Assembly (NCBI GenBank): GCA_964350435.1
Contig: CAYGJS010000012.1
Span: 1 to 57,745 of the forward strand
From: TMED27 sp964350435
Lineage (GTDB): Bacteria; Pseudomonadota; Alphaproteobacteria; Micavibrionales; Micavibrionaceae
DNA length: 57,745 nt
Direction of reading: 5' to 3'
In this document: in pieces, positions 26,976 through 35,635 of the stretch
Position numbering within the stretch: position 1 is the first letter of the stretch
How the letters are laid out: every line of letters starts with the position of its first letter
Notes under the pieces: model-generated
Database searches by the model: none
Seen by the model: only the letters and a program-made list of their open reading frames with translations
What the model was told of the DNA's origin: nothing
Translations under genes and position numbers: made by a program

Positions 26976-27475
26976 GCCATATACATTTCATCATCACCGG
27001 CGGCACCATTGATTCGGAGTATGATCCGCCCAAAGAAACAGCAAATCCATGCGTTGAATCTGTAATCCCTTCATATATTACTGTTAAAATAAAGCCGCAC
27101 TCTAACATCGACTTTAAAACACTATGCTTGCTGGACAGCAGCGATATTACAGATGAAATTCGCAGTAAAATCGTAAAAGAAATCATTGCTGTATCTGCAA
27201 AAAAAATCATAATAACTCACGGCACAAACACCATGACAGAAACAGCCGAATTTCTGGATAGAGACCTCGGCCAAACTCCAAAAACCATAATCCTCACAGG
27301 TGCGATGATTCCCTTAAAAGAATTCGCGATGAGTGACGCAGGCTTTAATCTTGGCTATGCGCTCGCCCAAGTGCAAAACCTGCCCCCTGGCGTCTTTATC
27401 TGCATGCATGGGGAAACATTCAAACCCGGCGCGGTGACAAAAAACGTCGAGCAGGCGCGTTTCTACGCGAAATAA
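26972..27475 (+). CDS. Half-length L-asparaginase-like protein
   Basis: A 167-residue protein equal to the N-terminal catalytic domain of L-asparaginases (usually about 330). FIITGGTIDSEYD carries the nucleophile Thr12. THGTNTMTETA carries Thr85 but has Asn86 in place of the canonical Asp. KTIILTGAM carries Lys104. The C-terminal dimerisation domain is absent and a genuine stop and terminator follow, so this is not a broken gene. Such single-domain asparaginase-like proteins exist in alphaproteobacteria, but their substrate is unknown to me. It is translationally coupled to pyk. Confidence 0.75.
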
Positions 27476-27477
27476 AA

Positions 27478-27507
27478 AAACCGCGCTCCCTAACAACGCG
27501 GCTTTTT
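27478..27507 (+). terminator. Rho-independent terminator after the pyk operon
   Basis: Stem ccgcg (27481-27485) / cgcgg (27497-27501), flanked by an A run on the left and a T run (27503-27507). It can also end the convergent minus-strand protease gene. Confidence 0.75.
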
Positions 27508-27530
27508 AGACATTCAAAGAGATCAAACCC

Positions 27531-28460
27531 TTATTCGGCGCTCGCAAGAATAGTCTTGCTCTCGGCCTTATGCAGCCACCAGGCCTGACGGTTGATCGAG
27601 AAAATCGGCTTATAACGTGTACCATGATCGGCATTGACCACGCTCTTGATCTGGTTATCCAAAATCACCGCGCCATCTTCGGTGTAAACAACCAAAACCG
27701 CATGGGGAATATTCTTTTGCGTATCTTGAACAATCGCGATACGCAGGCGCTCCTCAGGAACACCCAAAGCGCGCAATGCGGTATATTTGGCAATCGCGAA
27801 ATCTTCACAGTCGCCGCCGCGTGTCAAAAACTCAACCGGCGTTGCCCAATAATCATTCTGGCCCCAGTTTTTCTTATCCACGATATAACGCGTCTTATTA
27901 ACCAGATCATTCACATCCCGCGCCATTTCTGAAATGCTGCCGCCTTTGATCTGCTGGAGATCACGCTGCCAGTCCTGCATAACCTTGATGGATTTAGCAT
28001 TGCTCAGCTCGCGGTCAAAACGGTTGAACATGCTTGTCCACTTCGTAAAGGCCTTCAAATCATGTGATTTTTTCTCTGCAGAACCGAACAGCGCCGGATA
28101 AGAGCTCACGCGGGCAAACTCGCTGCTGACATTTGCCAGCTGGATCTTAGCAGGAACATCACGGATGCTCTCCGCACTCGCGGTCTTGCTGGAAAAACTG
28201 GTCGCGCTCATAAAAAACAACAACCCCGTGGCCGTCGTTCTCAGCGCGGTTTGTTTGAAAAGAATGCCGTAAAGCTGCGTGCGGGAAATCGCCGCGCTTT
28301 CAATAAAGATTTGTCCGAGAGGCTTTTGCGTGTCTTTTTGAATTTGCAGCGCATGGCTCAAATCTTTTTCCGAGATAACGCCTTTGCGAATCAGTAAATC
28401 CCCAAGCCTTGAATGCTCAAGATGAGCCTTAAGCCCGGTCAGGATACCTTTATTACTCAT
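27531..28460 (-). CDS. MshEN domain fused to a LapG-like transglutaminase-like cysteine protease (BTLCP/DUF920)
   Basis: A 309-residue two-part protein. Residues 18-60 (SRLGDLLIRKGVISEKDL, then SHALQIQKDTQKPLGQIFIE) match the MshEN/T2SSE_N motif, which binds c-di-GMP in MshE. Residues about 74-90 form a hydrophobic, probably membrane-spanning, stretch. Residues 140-300 are the bacterial transglutaminase-like cysteine protease family that includes LapG, with triad C218 (GGDCEDFAIAKYTALRALG), H253 (IPHAVLVVY) and D268 (AVILDNQ). LapG releases surface adhesins from cells, and here sensor and protease appear joined. Substrate and topology are inferences. Confidence 0.82.
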   Translation of the reverse strand: MSNKGILTGLKAHLEHSRLGDLLIRKGVISEKDLSHALQIQKDTQKPLGQIFIESAAISRTQLYGILFKQTALRTTATGLLFFMSATSFSSKTASAESIRDVPAKIQLANVSSEFARVSSYPALFGSAEKKSHDLKAFTKWTSMFNRFDRELSNAKSIKVMQDWQRDLQQIKGGSISEMARDVNDLVNKTRYIVDKKNWGQNDYWATPVEFLTRGGDCEDFAIAKYTALRALGVPEERLRIAIVQDTQKNIPHAVLVVYTEDGAVILDNQIKSVVNADHGTRYKPIFSINRQAWWLHKAESKTILASAE

Positions 28461-28679
28461 TGAAAAACTCCCCAGCCTGATAAAAAACAGGCCTCAATTA
28501 CCCTAAATTATTTTTCTTTACGTCGAACCCTATATCTTTATTAGACACTAGAAATATTGAGATATTCTTAATATTATTGAAAATGCAATCTAAAACCTGA
28601 AAAAACTTGTGAAAGCCTCTGTTTTCTTTTAAATACAAACAATTACAACCCATAAAACGCCCGAGAAAAGACCGATAAT

Positions 28680-30194
28680 ATGACTGTAAACGCGCTGGCA
28701 AATCTCCTTGAATCTTTTTCTAAGGCTCATGTTTTAATAATTGGCGACATCATGCTCGATCGATTCGTCTACGGCCATGTTGATCGTATCTCCCCGGAAA
28801 GCCCGGTGCCCGTGCTTTCGGTGGCGCGTGAAGAAACCATGCTGGGCGGCGCCGGCAACGCCCTCGCCAACCTCGCAGGTCTGGGCGTAAAGGCCGATAT
28901 GATCTCGATCATCGGTGATGACGCAGAAGGCCAAGAGCTTATAAGCATTATCAAAAACTTAGGCATAAATGCAGACGGCTTGATCACCGATTCTGCCCGC
29001 CCGACAACCGTTAAAACCCGCTACCTTGCGGGGCATCAGCAACTCTTGCGCACCGATTTCGAAAAGAAACACGCTTTATCCGAAGATTTGGCAAAAAAGA
29101 TTGTCGATCTTGCAAAAACCAAATTGGAAACCGCCAAGGCCATGATGATCTCTGATTACGGCAAGGGGCTGCTGACAGGCACATTGCTTAAGGCGTTAAT
29201 GGCTCTCGCGCAATCGAAAAAAATCCCGGTGATTGTTGATCCCAAAGGCCATGATTTCTCGAAATATCGCGGCGCAACCGCCATCACCCCGAATAAAAAG
29301 GAACTCTCCGAAGCCACCCAAGGGTCGCCCGTTGCCACGGATGAGGATGTTGTAAAAGCCGCAGAAATGCTGATCTCACAATGCGGCATTGAGTCCGTCA
29401 TCGCCACCCGCTCCGCCGAAGGCATGAGCATCATCCAAAAAGGCCAAGCCCCCACCCATCTGCGCACCAAGGATATAGAGGTTTTCGATGTCTCCGGTGC
29501 GGGCGATAGCGTCATCGCCACTGTGGCCGCTGCGCTTGCCGCGGGCGCAACCTTGGTCGAAGCCGCTCGCCTCGCCAATCTCGCCGGCTCTATTGTCGTC
29601 ACCAAAGTCGGCACCGCCCCGATCCGCATGAATGAACTCGAAGCCGCACTCATGGAGAGCGATGACATGACAACCAAGCGCGCAGGCCGCACCCGCCGCG
29701 CTGAAATCCTCGATTGGGACGCCGCCGCCGAGCAAATCAAGCGCTGGCGTGCCCGCGGCCTCAAAGTCGGCTTCACCAATGGGTGTTTCGATGTTTTGCA
29801 CGTCGGTCATGTATCGTATCTCAATGATACCCGCGATCATTGCGACCGGCTCGTGATGGGCCTGAACACCGACAGCTCGATCCGCATCCTGAAGGGCGAA
29901 AGCCGCCCCGTCCACGATGAACATAGCCGCGCTGAAGTTCTCGCCGCGCTCGGCTCCGTTGATCTGGTTGTCATGTTCGGCGCGCAAAAACACGGCGACG
30001 ACAACACCGCGATCAAATTGCTGGAGGCTCTAAAGCCCGATCTCTATTTTAAGGGCGGGGACTATACCGTTGACCAAATCCCCGAAGCCCCCACGGTCTT
30101 GAATTATGGCGGCGAGGTCAAGGTTATGCCGGTCTATGAGGGGCACTCTTCCACCAACTCGATCGCCAAAATGAAAGCCGGCGAAGCCGCTTAA
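28680..30194 (+). CDS. hldE: Bifunctional heptose-7-phosphate kinase / heptose-1-phosphate adenylyltransferase
   Basis: A 504-residue enzyme supplying ADP-heptose for the lipopolysaccharide inner core. The N-terminal PfkB-type kinase domain (about 1-320) has RISPESPVPVLSV, GGAGNALANLAGLG and the catalytic GAGDSVIATVAAAL. The C-terminal cytidylyltransferase-like domain (about 355-500) has FTNGCFDVLHVGHVSYL with the HxGH motif and YFKGGDYTVDQIPE. Both domains are complete, so the organism probably has heptose-containing LPS. Confidence 0.96.
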   Translation: MTVNALANLLESFSKAHVLIIGDIMLDRFVYGHVDRISPESPVPVLSVAREETMLGGAGNALANLAGLGVKADMISIIGDDAEGQELISIIKNLGINADGLITDSARPTTVKTRYLAGHQQLLRTDFEKKHALSEDLAKKIVDLAKTKLETAKAMMISDYGKGLLTGTLLKALMALAQSKKIPVIVDPKGHDFSKYRGATAITPNKKELSEATQGSPVATDEDVVKAAEMLISQCGIESVIATRSAEGMSIIQKGQAPTHLRTKDIEVFDVSGAGDSVIATVAAALAAGATLVEAARLANLAGSIVVTKVGTAPIRMNELEAALMESDDMTTKRAGRTRRAEILDWDAAAEQIKRWRARGLKVGFTNGCFDVLHVGHVSYLNDTRDHCDRLVMGLNTDSSIRILKGESRPVHDEHSRAEVLAALGSVDLVVMFGAQKHGDDNTAIKLLEALKPDLYFKGGDYTVDQIPEAPTVLNYGGEVKVMPVYEGHSSTNSIAKMKAGEAA

Positions 30195-30318
30195 GAATAT
30201 TTTTCCTCAGTTAATCTGCATAAACCATTTCAAAGTTTCTTGACTTTGGCACCTTAGTTGAGAATGATTATCAAACGCATTCATGCGCTCTCCTTCCTCC
30301 TCACCGAAAGGACACAAC

Positions 30319-30558
30319 ATGCTCTCTGATTTTCTCACTCTCGAATATTATTTCGGCTATGAAGGCTCCGCCCAGTTTCTCGAAGATCTCTCCCGCAAAT
30401 ACGGGATTGATCCTGTGAAAAAAGCCTTGAAAAACGGCGATCTCCAGCAACGCCAAATTGCTCTCGGCCCCGATCGCGGCCGTTTTTTGGTCTGGCTGAG
30501 TGACAAAGCCCGCCAAAGGCTCACAGGCGGGCTATACGGGAAGACAAACTCTTGCTAG
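30319..30558 (+). CDS. Small hypothetical protein
   Basis: A 79-residue protein with an AAAGGA ribosome site 7 bases before the ATG at 30319. It is helical and mixed-charge (MLSDFLTLEYYFGYEGSAQF; RGRFLVWLSDKARQRL). No family is recognised. A longer reading from 30283 has no ribosome site. Confidence 0.55.
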   Translation: MLSDFLTLEYYFGYEGSAQFLEDLSRKYGIDPVKKALKNGDLQQRQIALGPDRGRFLVWLSDKARQRLTGGLYGKTNSC

Positions 30559-30596
30559 AATGAAGCCTGAATTAACGCTCAAACAGCAGGCTTCCT

Positions 30597-30872
30597 ATGC
30601 GCACTCTCATCCTTATATCCGCCTTGACGCTCCTTACGGGCTGCCAATTAATCGACGGCCCCAGCCCGATGCCCACAGGCTATAAATACCACAATAAGCC
30701 CTATCATTCCGCTCCGGGGCCGCAAGCCCGTCACGGTTCCAATCATGAGCATGTCAATCAATCCGCCCCCAGCGTTGAAAACACGCAGTCATCACCCGTA
30801 AACCTTACTCCGGTTTATGAAGAGCCAGCAATGACATCCGCGCCTTACGATATGAGAGACGATTATAAATGA
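30597..30872 (+). CDS. Small lipoprotein
   Basis: A 91-residue protein with lipoprotein signal MRTLILISALTLLTGC (lipobox LTGC). The mature part is disordered, rich in Pro, His and Tyr, and has no recognisable domain. It overlaps the next lipoprotein gene by 4 bases and is presumably co-translated with it. Confidence 0.65.
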   Translation: MRTLILISALTLLTGCQLIDGPSPMPTGYKYHNKPYHSAPGPQARHGSNHEHVNQSAPSVENTQSSPVNLTPVYEEPAMTSAPYDMRDDYK

Positions 30873-31435
30873 AGAAGCGAAGCGCTCTAAAATCTCTGCT
30901 CCTTCTACCGATATCTTGCATGGCCTTGAGCAGCGCAGGCTGCACCTCCATAGCGATGAACACCGTCGCCCACGGCATATTCCCTGACGAAGAAACCAAT
31001 TTCGCCGCACAAAACTATGCCGCCGCCGATTATCTGGTCCAACAGGCCAAAACCTATCTCGATCGTCAAAGTCTGATCCGCGCCATGCCGCTGGCCGATT
31101 CCGAACAGCCTGGTATGGAATCCGTCTTCGGCAAAATGATCCCTGAACAAGTCGGTGTGCGCCTTTCGCAACTCGGTTACCGGATGGATCTCGCGCCTGT
31201 TGCCACCACCGATGACCTGAATTATATCTCCCAAGCAGGTGCGGATGCCAAAAATCCGCCCTTTATCCTCTCGGGAACCTTCACCCGTCGCCGTATAGAA
31301 GTCGACGTGAATCTGCGGATGATCGATACCCGCAATGGCCGTATCATCGCCGTGTTTGATTATGTATTGCCGCGAAGCCGCGAGGTTGATGAGCTCTCAA
31401 GGCCAAAACCGCAAATCATGCGTGTAACAAAATAA
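30869..31435 (+). CDS. FlgO-like outer-membrane lipoprotein
   Basis: A 188-residue lipoprotein (lipobox SSAGC). The mature part has NFAAQNYAAADYLVQQAKTY, SVFGKMIPEQVGVRLSQLGY and PFILSGTFTRRRIEVDVNL, the pattern of the FlgO domain (outer-membrane lipoprotein linked to flagella or surface structures in Vibrio). No flagellar structural operon is adjacent, although a flagellin-like gene lies 4 kb downstream. The family call is moderately confident. Confidence 0.7.
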   Translation: MKKRSALKSLLLLPISCMALSSAGCTSIAMNTVAHGIFPDEETNFAAQNYAAADYLVQQAKTYLDRQSLIRAMPLADSEQPGMESVFGKMIPEQVGVRLSQLGYRMDLAPVATTDDLNYISQAGADAKNPPFILSGTFTRRRIEVDVNLRMIDTRNGRIIAVFDYVLPRSREVDELSRPKPQIMRVTK

Positions 31436-31450
31436 CTGAAAATCGAAATT

Positions 31451-32218
31451 CTAACGCGCCAGAAGCACGTGATAAAAATGCCGCGTTGTCCCGCCGACAC
31501 TGCACACCACACAAGCCTGCGGCGCAGGGCGCACCGCCCCCGTATTCGCGTCTTGCACAAATGTGGCTTCATTCATCGTATTCATGTCGGGGTCATCATA
31601 ATATTGCTGAGCCGCATCGAACCGCCCCAGCGCCCCGACATTCACGCAATTACCAGGGTCTGATCCCGCCGCTGCTGTTGTCCCCGTATCGGCGGGCGTG
31701 CCTGTCTGTCCATTGATAATATTGATTTTATTGCAAAAATCTTCCGTCACATTCGGCAAGACCGCCACCAGATCGCCGCGCGTCCCCGTGCCGATCCCCG
31801 GAATTTGCGTCCCCGCATAAAATTCCCAGGCACTGCCGTTATTAATCCCCGCCGGAGGATCGCGATACTCCGCCGCCCCGCCATCAACATGAAACACTTG
31901 ATTCGTGAAGCCATGCGTCCCGTCCGCCACCGTAATATCACCGTAATCGGCATGCGCGTCATAATGGGCAAACCGAATATCATCCTCGCTCACACCCTCC
32001 CGCACCACAGTATTCACTGCCCGCTCCAGCTCGGCCGCATAGCGCTGCACTTCGGACGCTCGAATGGTCAGGGTTTCCGGATCAACGCTCGCCCCTTCCG
32101 GCCTGCTGGAAGACTGGATCGCCGCCGTCAGAAGGCCAATCAGAATAACAGCCAGCAAGATCATGAACAAAACATTGCCAGATTGCGCAGACCTCTTATG
32201 ATCAGGAAGGAATTTCAT
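31451..32218 (-). CDS. Pilin-like (class III-type leader) protein
   Basis: A 255-residue protein starting MKFLPDHKRSAQSG followed by the hydrophobic NVLFMILLAVILIGLLTAAI. This is a prepilin-like leader (Gly before the hydrophobic helix), as in pseudopilins and tight-adherence-type minor pilins. The ectodomain has four Cys (DFCNKI; GNCVN; QACVVCS) that may form disulfides. No pilus assembly genes are nearby. The start at 32218 lies 2 bases from the end of the preceding carboxypeptidase gene. Confidence 0.6.
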   Translation of the reverse strand: MKFLPDHKRSAQSGNVLFMILLAVILIGLLTAAIQSSSRPEGASVDPETLTIRASEVQRYAAELERAVNTVVREGVSEDDIRFAHYDAHADYGDITVADGTHGFTNQVFHVDGGAAEYRDPPAGINNGSAWEFYAGTQIPGIGTGTRGDLVAVLPNVTEDFCNKINIINGQTGTPADTGTTAAAGSDPGNCVNVGALGRFDAAQQYYDDPDMNTMNEATFVQDANTGAVRPAPQACVVCSVGGTTRHFYHVLLAR

Positions 32219-32219
32219 T

Positions 32220-33608
32220 CTAATTCGCCGGTGCCACAGGCAGGCACTCATCAATATAATTGCACGCCGCTAAGGCTTCCGCGCGGGTATAGCCTGTAAT
32301 GCGCGCGCGGAAAAGCCACCCTTGCGAGGTTTTGAGCGGCGCAATCAAAGGCTGCGCTTGATTATAAGGTTTGGGCAAAACACCCAACGCTTTTTGTATG
32401 GCCTCATCGGTGGCCACGCGGCTGGTAAACGCTCCGATCTGCACAGACCAGGGTGCGACCGAATCCTTATCGCTGATCGGAGCTTTGATTTTTGTACTGG
32501 CCGGCACCGGGGCGTAAGCCACGTTCATAACTTTGGCCTTCGGCGGCTCAAACTTCTCGCCTCTATAAGCGGCGATCGCCATCAATCCCGCTTCAAACCG
32601 CTTCGACAATGCGGGATCAAAATCTCCCTGCCCGATCAACTCGTCATATCCCGCCTGCTCCGGCGTGATCGAGGCGATCTGCGCGGATGACCGCACGCTG
32701 CTATCCAATGCGGCCAAGGCCTGTATAACCTGAGGCTTGCGGACAGGCACAGGCACTTTCGCACTGGCCACGCGAATATCTTTCATCTTTGCAAATCCGT
32801 TATCCAGCAACATCTCCATATGCGCATTACGGGTCTTCGATGTCCGCCCGCCAAACACAACGCCGATAATCCGCCGGTTATTCCGCACCGCAGAGGCAAT
32901 CAGATTGAAACCGGACGGCGCGATATACCCGGTTTTCATCCCGTCCATACCCTTATATGTGCTCATCAGGCGGTTATGACTGCGGTACGTATGGCCGTTA
33001 TAAGTGAAACTGGCCAATGAGAAATTCTTGTAATAATCAGGATAATTATTAATCACATATTGCGCCATACGCGCCATATCCCGCGCCGTCGTCAGCTGCT
33101 GCGGATCGTGTAATCCCGACGCATTCTTAAATGTTGTGCGGGTCATACCGATCTCGATCGCCTTGCGGTTCATCTTCGCCGCAAACCCTTTTTGTGAGCC
33201 GCCGAGATGCTCCCCCACCGCCACGGCCACATCATTCGCCGACTTGGTCACCAAAGCCTTAATCGCATCCTGCACTTTAATGCTCGATCCCGGCGCAAGC
33301 CCCAGCTTACTGGGCTGCATACTGGCGGCATATTTGGAAATCCGTATACGGTCTTTCAAGTTCACTTCGCCGCCTTCGAGCGCATCAAACAGCAACAGCA
33401 GCGTCATAACCTTGGTCAAGGAAGCCGGATGAAGGGCCTTGTTCGCATTGCTTTGATGCAAGATCATCCCCGTATCCGCATCCATAACGATTGCGGCATA
33501 TTTCGGGTTGCCTTTGGCCTCGGCGAAAAGCGGAGAAAACAACAGAGCAGCAAAAAGCACACTGACAACAAGCTTTGAAAACGCCCTGCAAAATAAAGGA
33601 TTGCTCAT
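32220..33608 (-). CDS. D-alanyl-D-alanine carboxypeptidase (PBP5/6 type) with C-terminal SPOR domain
   Basis: A 462-residue exported peptidoglycan enzyme. The signal peptide is about 1-31. The SxxK motif is S63LTK66, the SxN motif is S123AN125 and KTG is K225TG227, all in the order of the S11 family. The C-terminal 75 residues (APWSVQIGAFTSRVATDEAI, then GWLFRARITGYTRAEALAAC) are a SPOR domain that binds denuded septal glycan. This directs the enzyme to the division site; SPOR replaces the usual amphipathic membrane anchor. It is followed after 1 base by the pilin-like gene. Confidence 0.93.
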   Translation of the reverse strand: MSNPLFCRAFSKLVVSVLFAALLFSPLFAEAKGNPKYAAIVMDADTGMILHQSNANKALHPASLTKVMTLLLLFDALEGGEVNLKDRIRISKYAASMQPSKLGLAPGSSIKVQDAIKALVTKSANDVAVAVGEHLGGSQKGFAAKMNRKAIEIGMTRTTFKNASGLHDPQQLTTARDMARMAQYVINNYPDYYKNFSLASFTYNGHTYRSHNRLMSTYKGMDGMKTGYIAPSGFNLIASAVRNNRRIIGVVFGGRTSKTRNAHMEMLLDNGFAKMKDIRVASAKVPVPVRKPQVIQALAALDSSVRSSAQIASITPEQAGYDELIGQGDFDPALSKRFEAGLMAIAAYRGEKFEPPKAKVMNVAYAPVPASTKIKAPISDKDSVAPWSVQIGAFTSRVATDEAIQKALGVLPKPYNQAQPLIAPLKTSQGWLFRARITGYTRAEALAACNYIDECLPVAPAN

Positions 33609-33764
33609 ATATATGCCCGAAAAAAGAAATGCCCAACATAAGAAAAGGACCCAGGAGAATATTCTCTGACATCCTCAATAAATCATACAGTTTTTTTCAA
33701 AAAATGTCCAATATCTGCCGTGTATAACTCCAAGACGTAATTTTTTGTGCGCTGCAAAAAACAT

Positions 33765-33793
33765 TTGACAAACACAGGCCAAAAGCGTAGGTT
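33765..33793 (+). promoter_or_regulatory. Possible promoter of the phasin gene
   Basis: TTGACA (33765-33770), a 17-base spacer and TAGGTT (33788-33793). The -35 and spacing are ideal, but the -10 is weak. It lies 50 bases before the ATG. Confidence 0.4.
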
Positions 33794-33842
33794 TTGATTC
33801 ACTTATTGCACTGCGGCATTTTATTTTAAAAGGATATTAAGC

Positions 33843-34631
33843 ATGAGCAACGAACCGACAACGCCCCAAACGCCCCAATCCCCTGCGTCACAAAAAGTGC
33901 CGAGCAATGTAACGCCGATGGTTTCGACAACCGCCCCGCCCACACGCGAAGGGCTCAAGAAAACCATCGTAAAAGCCGCTCCGGCATCGCCGCAGCCTGA
34001 TGAAGCCAAAGCGGAACAAAAACCGGCAGCAACCCCGCAATCGGTGGCCGCGCCAAAGGCGAAAAAGCCCGCGAAAAAGAAAAAACCGGCCGCCAAGAAG
34101 CCCGCTGCCGCCAAGAAGGCGAGCACTCAAAAAGCAGCCCCCAAGAAAAAAGCTGCACCCAAGGCCAAAGCCGTCAAACGCGCCGCGCCCAAAAAATCGA
34201 CTGCTCAAAAACCGGCAGCAACCCCACAATCGACCAGCCCCAAAAAGGAGAAAACCATGTCTAACCAGAATTTTGATTTCACTAAAATGTCACAAGAAGC
34301 GGCGAATGCCAGCCGCGAGAGCGTTGAAGCACTGGTGCAATCCAGCACAATCTTCGCTAAAGGGTTTGAGGAACTGATGAAAACATCAGCCAGCATGCTC
34401 CAAACCGCCGCTGAAAAGCAGGCGCAATTTGCAAAAGAAATGCTCGGTTCAAAATCCTTGAACGAATTTGCCGAAGCGCAAAACAAAATTGCACAGGCCA
34501 ATTTTAATGAATTCATCTCCAGCAGCACAAAGCTCTCGGAAATGAGCGCAAAATTGCTCAGCGAATCGGCAGAACCGCTGAACAAGCAAATGGAAAAAAC
34601 CATGAAAACGGTGACTAAAAAAGCCGCATAA
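33843..34631 (+). CDS. Phasin with a Lys/Ala/Pro-rich histone-H1-like N-terminal extension
   Basis: A 262-residue protein in two parts. Residues 1-138 are low-complexity and basic (KKPAKKKKPAAKKPAAAKK; APKKKAAPKAKAVKRAAPKK), like the AAKP repeats of PhaF and H1-type proteins that bind DNA. Residues 139-262 are a complete phasin: NFDFTKMSQEAANASRESVE, then SMLQTAAEKQAQFAKEML and AQNKIAQANFNEFISSSTKL. This arrangement could tether polyhydroxyalkanoate granules to the nucleoid. The order is the reverse of Pseudomonas PhaF, where the basic part is C-terminal. An internal ribosome site may also yield the phasin alone. Confidence 0.82.
   Translation: MSNEPTTPQTPQSPASQKVPSNVTPMVSTTAPPTREGLKKTIVKAAPASPQPDEAKAEQKPAATPQSVAAPKAKKPAKKKKPAAKKPAAAKKASTQKAAPKKKAAPKAKAVKRAAPKKSTAQKPAATPQSTSPKKEKTMSNQNFDFTKMSQEAANASRESVEALVQSSTIFAKGFEELMKTSASMLQTAAEKQAQFAKEMLGSKSLNEFAEAQNKIAQANFNEFISSSTKLSEMSAKLLSESAEPLNKQMEKTMKTVTKKAA
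34245..34259 (+). promoter_or_regulatory. Internal ribosome binding site and alternative start inside the phasin gene
   Basis: AAGGAG (34245-34250) stands 6 bases before an in-frame ATG (34257) at codon 139, exactly at the start of the phasin domain. Translation from here gives a 124-residue phasin of normal family size. Confidence 0.6.
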
Positions 34632-34656
34632 TTTCTCTCTCTCCAATAGAGTGAAG

Positions 34657-34688
34657 AACCCGTCCGGTATTTTCTGGCGGGTTTTTCT
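34657..34688 (+). terminator. Rho-independent terminator after the phasin gene
   Basis: Stem aacccg (34657-34662) / cgggtt (34678-34683), with the inner pairing cc/gg, followed by a T-rich tail. Confidence 0.75.
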
Positions 34689-34734
34689 TTTGTCTTCACC
34701 CTTGGCAATTTAGTGATAAAATAATATCTATATA

Positions 34735-35151
34735 ATGATGAAACAGATGCGCCGCGCCATGCCCCGTTCAGAAACGCAAATCCTTTGTGAGGATGCCTTG
34801 AACGTGCGCTCATCAGACGATCCTCCTGATTATCATGGCGAAGACCAGACCCCGGAAGACGAATCCGGTCTGATGCTCAAAACCCGGCCCAAAACCCAAA
34901 AACCGGCCATGTATAAAGTGCTGCTGCTGAACGATGATTTCACGCCGATGGAATTCGTCGTGCATGTTTTGGAAAAATTCTTCAGCAAAACCCGCGCCGA
35001 AGCGACCGATATCATGCTCCATGTCCACCGCCGCGGCGTCGGCATCTGCGGCGTTTTCACCTTCGAAATCGCCGAAACCAAAGTCGCCCAGGTCATGGAC
35101 TTTGCCCGCGCAAACGAACAACCTCTCCAATGCACGATGGAGAAAGAATAA
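34735..35151 (+). CDS. clpS: ClpS adaptor for ClpAP
   Basis: A 138-residue adaptor that delivers N-degron substrates to ClpAP. The core has YKVLLLNDDFTPMEFVVHVL, the metal/substrate region LHVHRRGVGICGVFTFEIAE and the C-terminal AQVMDFARANEQPLQCTMEK. The first 55 residues are a disordered acidic extension, longer than usual, so the true start may be downstream (for example ATG 34759). clpA does not follow it here. Confidence 0.93.
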   Translation: MMKQMRRAMPRSETQILCEDALNVRSSDDPPDYHGEDQTPEDESGLMLKTRPKTQKPAMYKVLLLNDDFTPMEFVVHVLEKFFSKTRAEATDIMLHVHRRGVGICGVFTFEIAETKVAQVMDFARANEQPLQCTMEKE

Positions 35152-35349
35152 GGCGACCACCCCCCCCATCTCCTTTTAATGCAGATAAGAGCAGATACGT
35201 CTTTACAAAAATTTTCCTTGCACTTATCCCCAAAACGCGGTGTACTGCGGTTAATTACTTCTACGACCCTACGGCCTTTTTGTTTTATTACAACAGCCAA
35301 CGAAGACCAGAAGTGCTGTTAACTGTAAAAACTAAAAGGAAAATTACAA

Positions 35350-35559
35350 ATGGCAACAGGAACCGTTAAATGGTTTAACCCCGATAAGGGATTTGGATTC
35401 ATCACTCCGGATGCAGGTGGTGGCGATGTATTCGTTCACATCAGCGCAGTTGAGGCCGCCGGTATGCGCGGTTTGAATGAAGGCCAAAAGCTTGAGTACG
35501 AAATTCAGGAAAACCGTGGCAAGCAAGCCGCGGCTAATCTGAAGACCGTTGAAGGTTAA
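35350..35559 (+). CDS. cspA: Cold-shock protein (CspA family)
   Basis: A 69-residue single cold-shock domain. MATGTVKWFNPDKGFGFI contains RNP1 (KGFGFI), and VFVHIS is RNP2. It binds single-stranded RNA/DNA and melts RNA secondary structure. A strong AAAAGGAAAA ribosome site precedes it. The gap back to clpS is 198 bases, compatible with the long structured leader that many cspA genes use for thermal control, though I cannot fold it here. The symbol denotes the family, not orthology. Confidence 0.92.
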   Translation: MATGTVKWFNPDKGFGFITPDAGGGDVFVHISAVEAAGMRGLNEGQKLEYEIQENRGKQAAANLKTVEG

Positions 35560-35586
35560 ATCCTTCTAACTCAATTCATAGAGTTT

Positions 35587-35617
35587 AAAAAACCCGGCTT
35601 CATAGCCGGGTTTTTTT
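35587..35617. terminator. Terminator after cspA
   Basis: Stem acccggct / agccgggt with a 4-base loop, A run before and seven T after; usable in both directions. Confidence 0.9.
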
Positions 35618-35635
35618 ATGCCTCAAACTCATACA

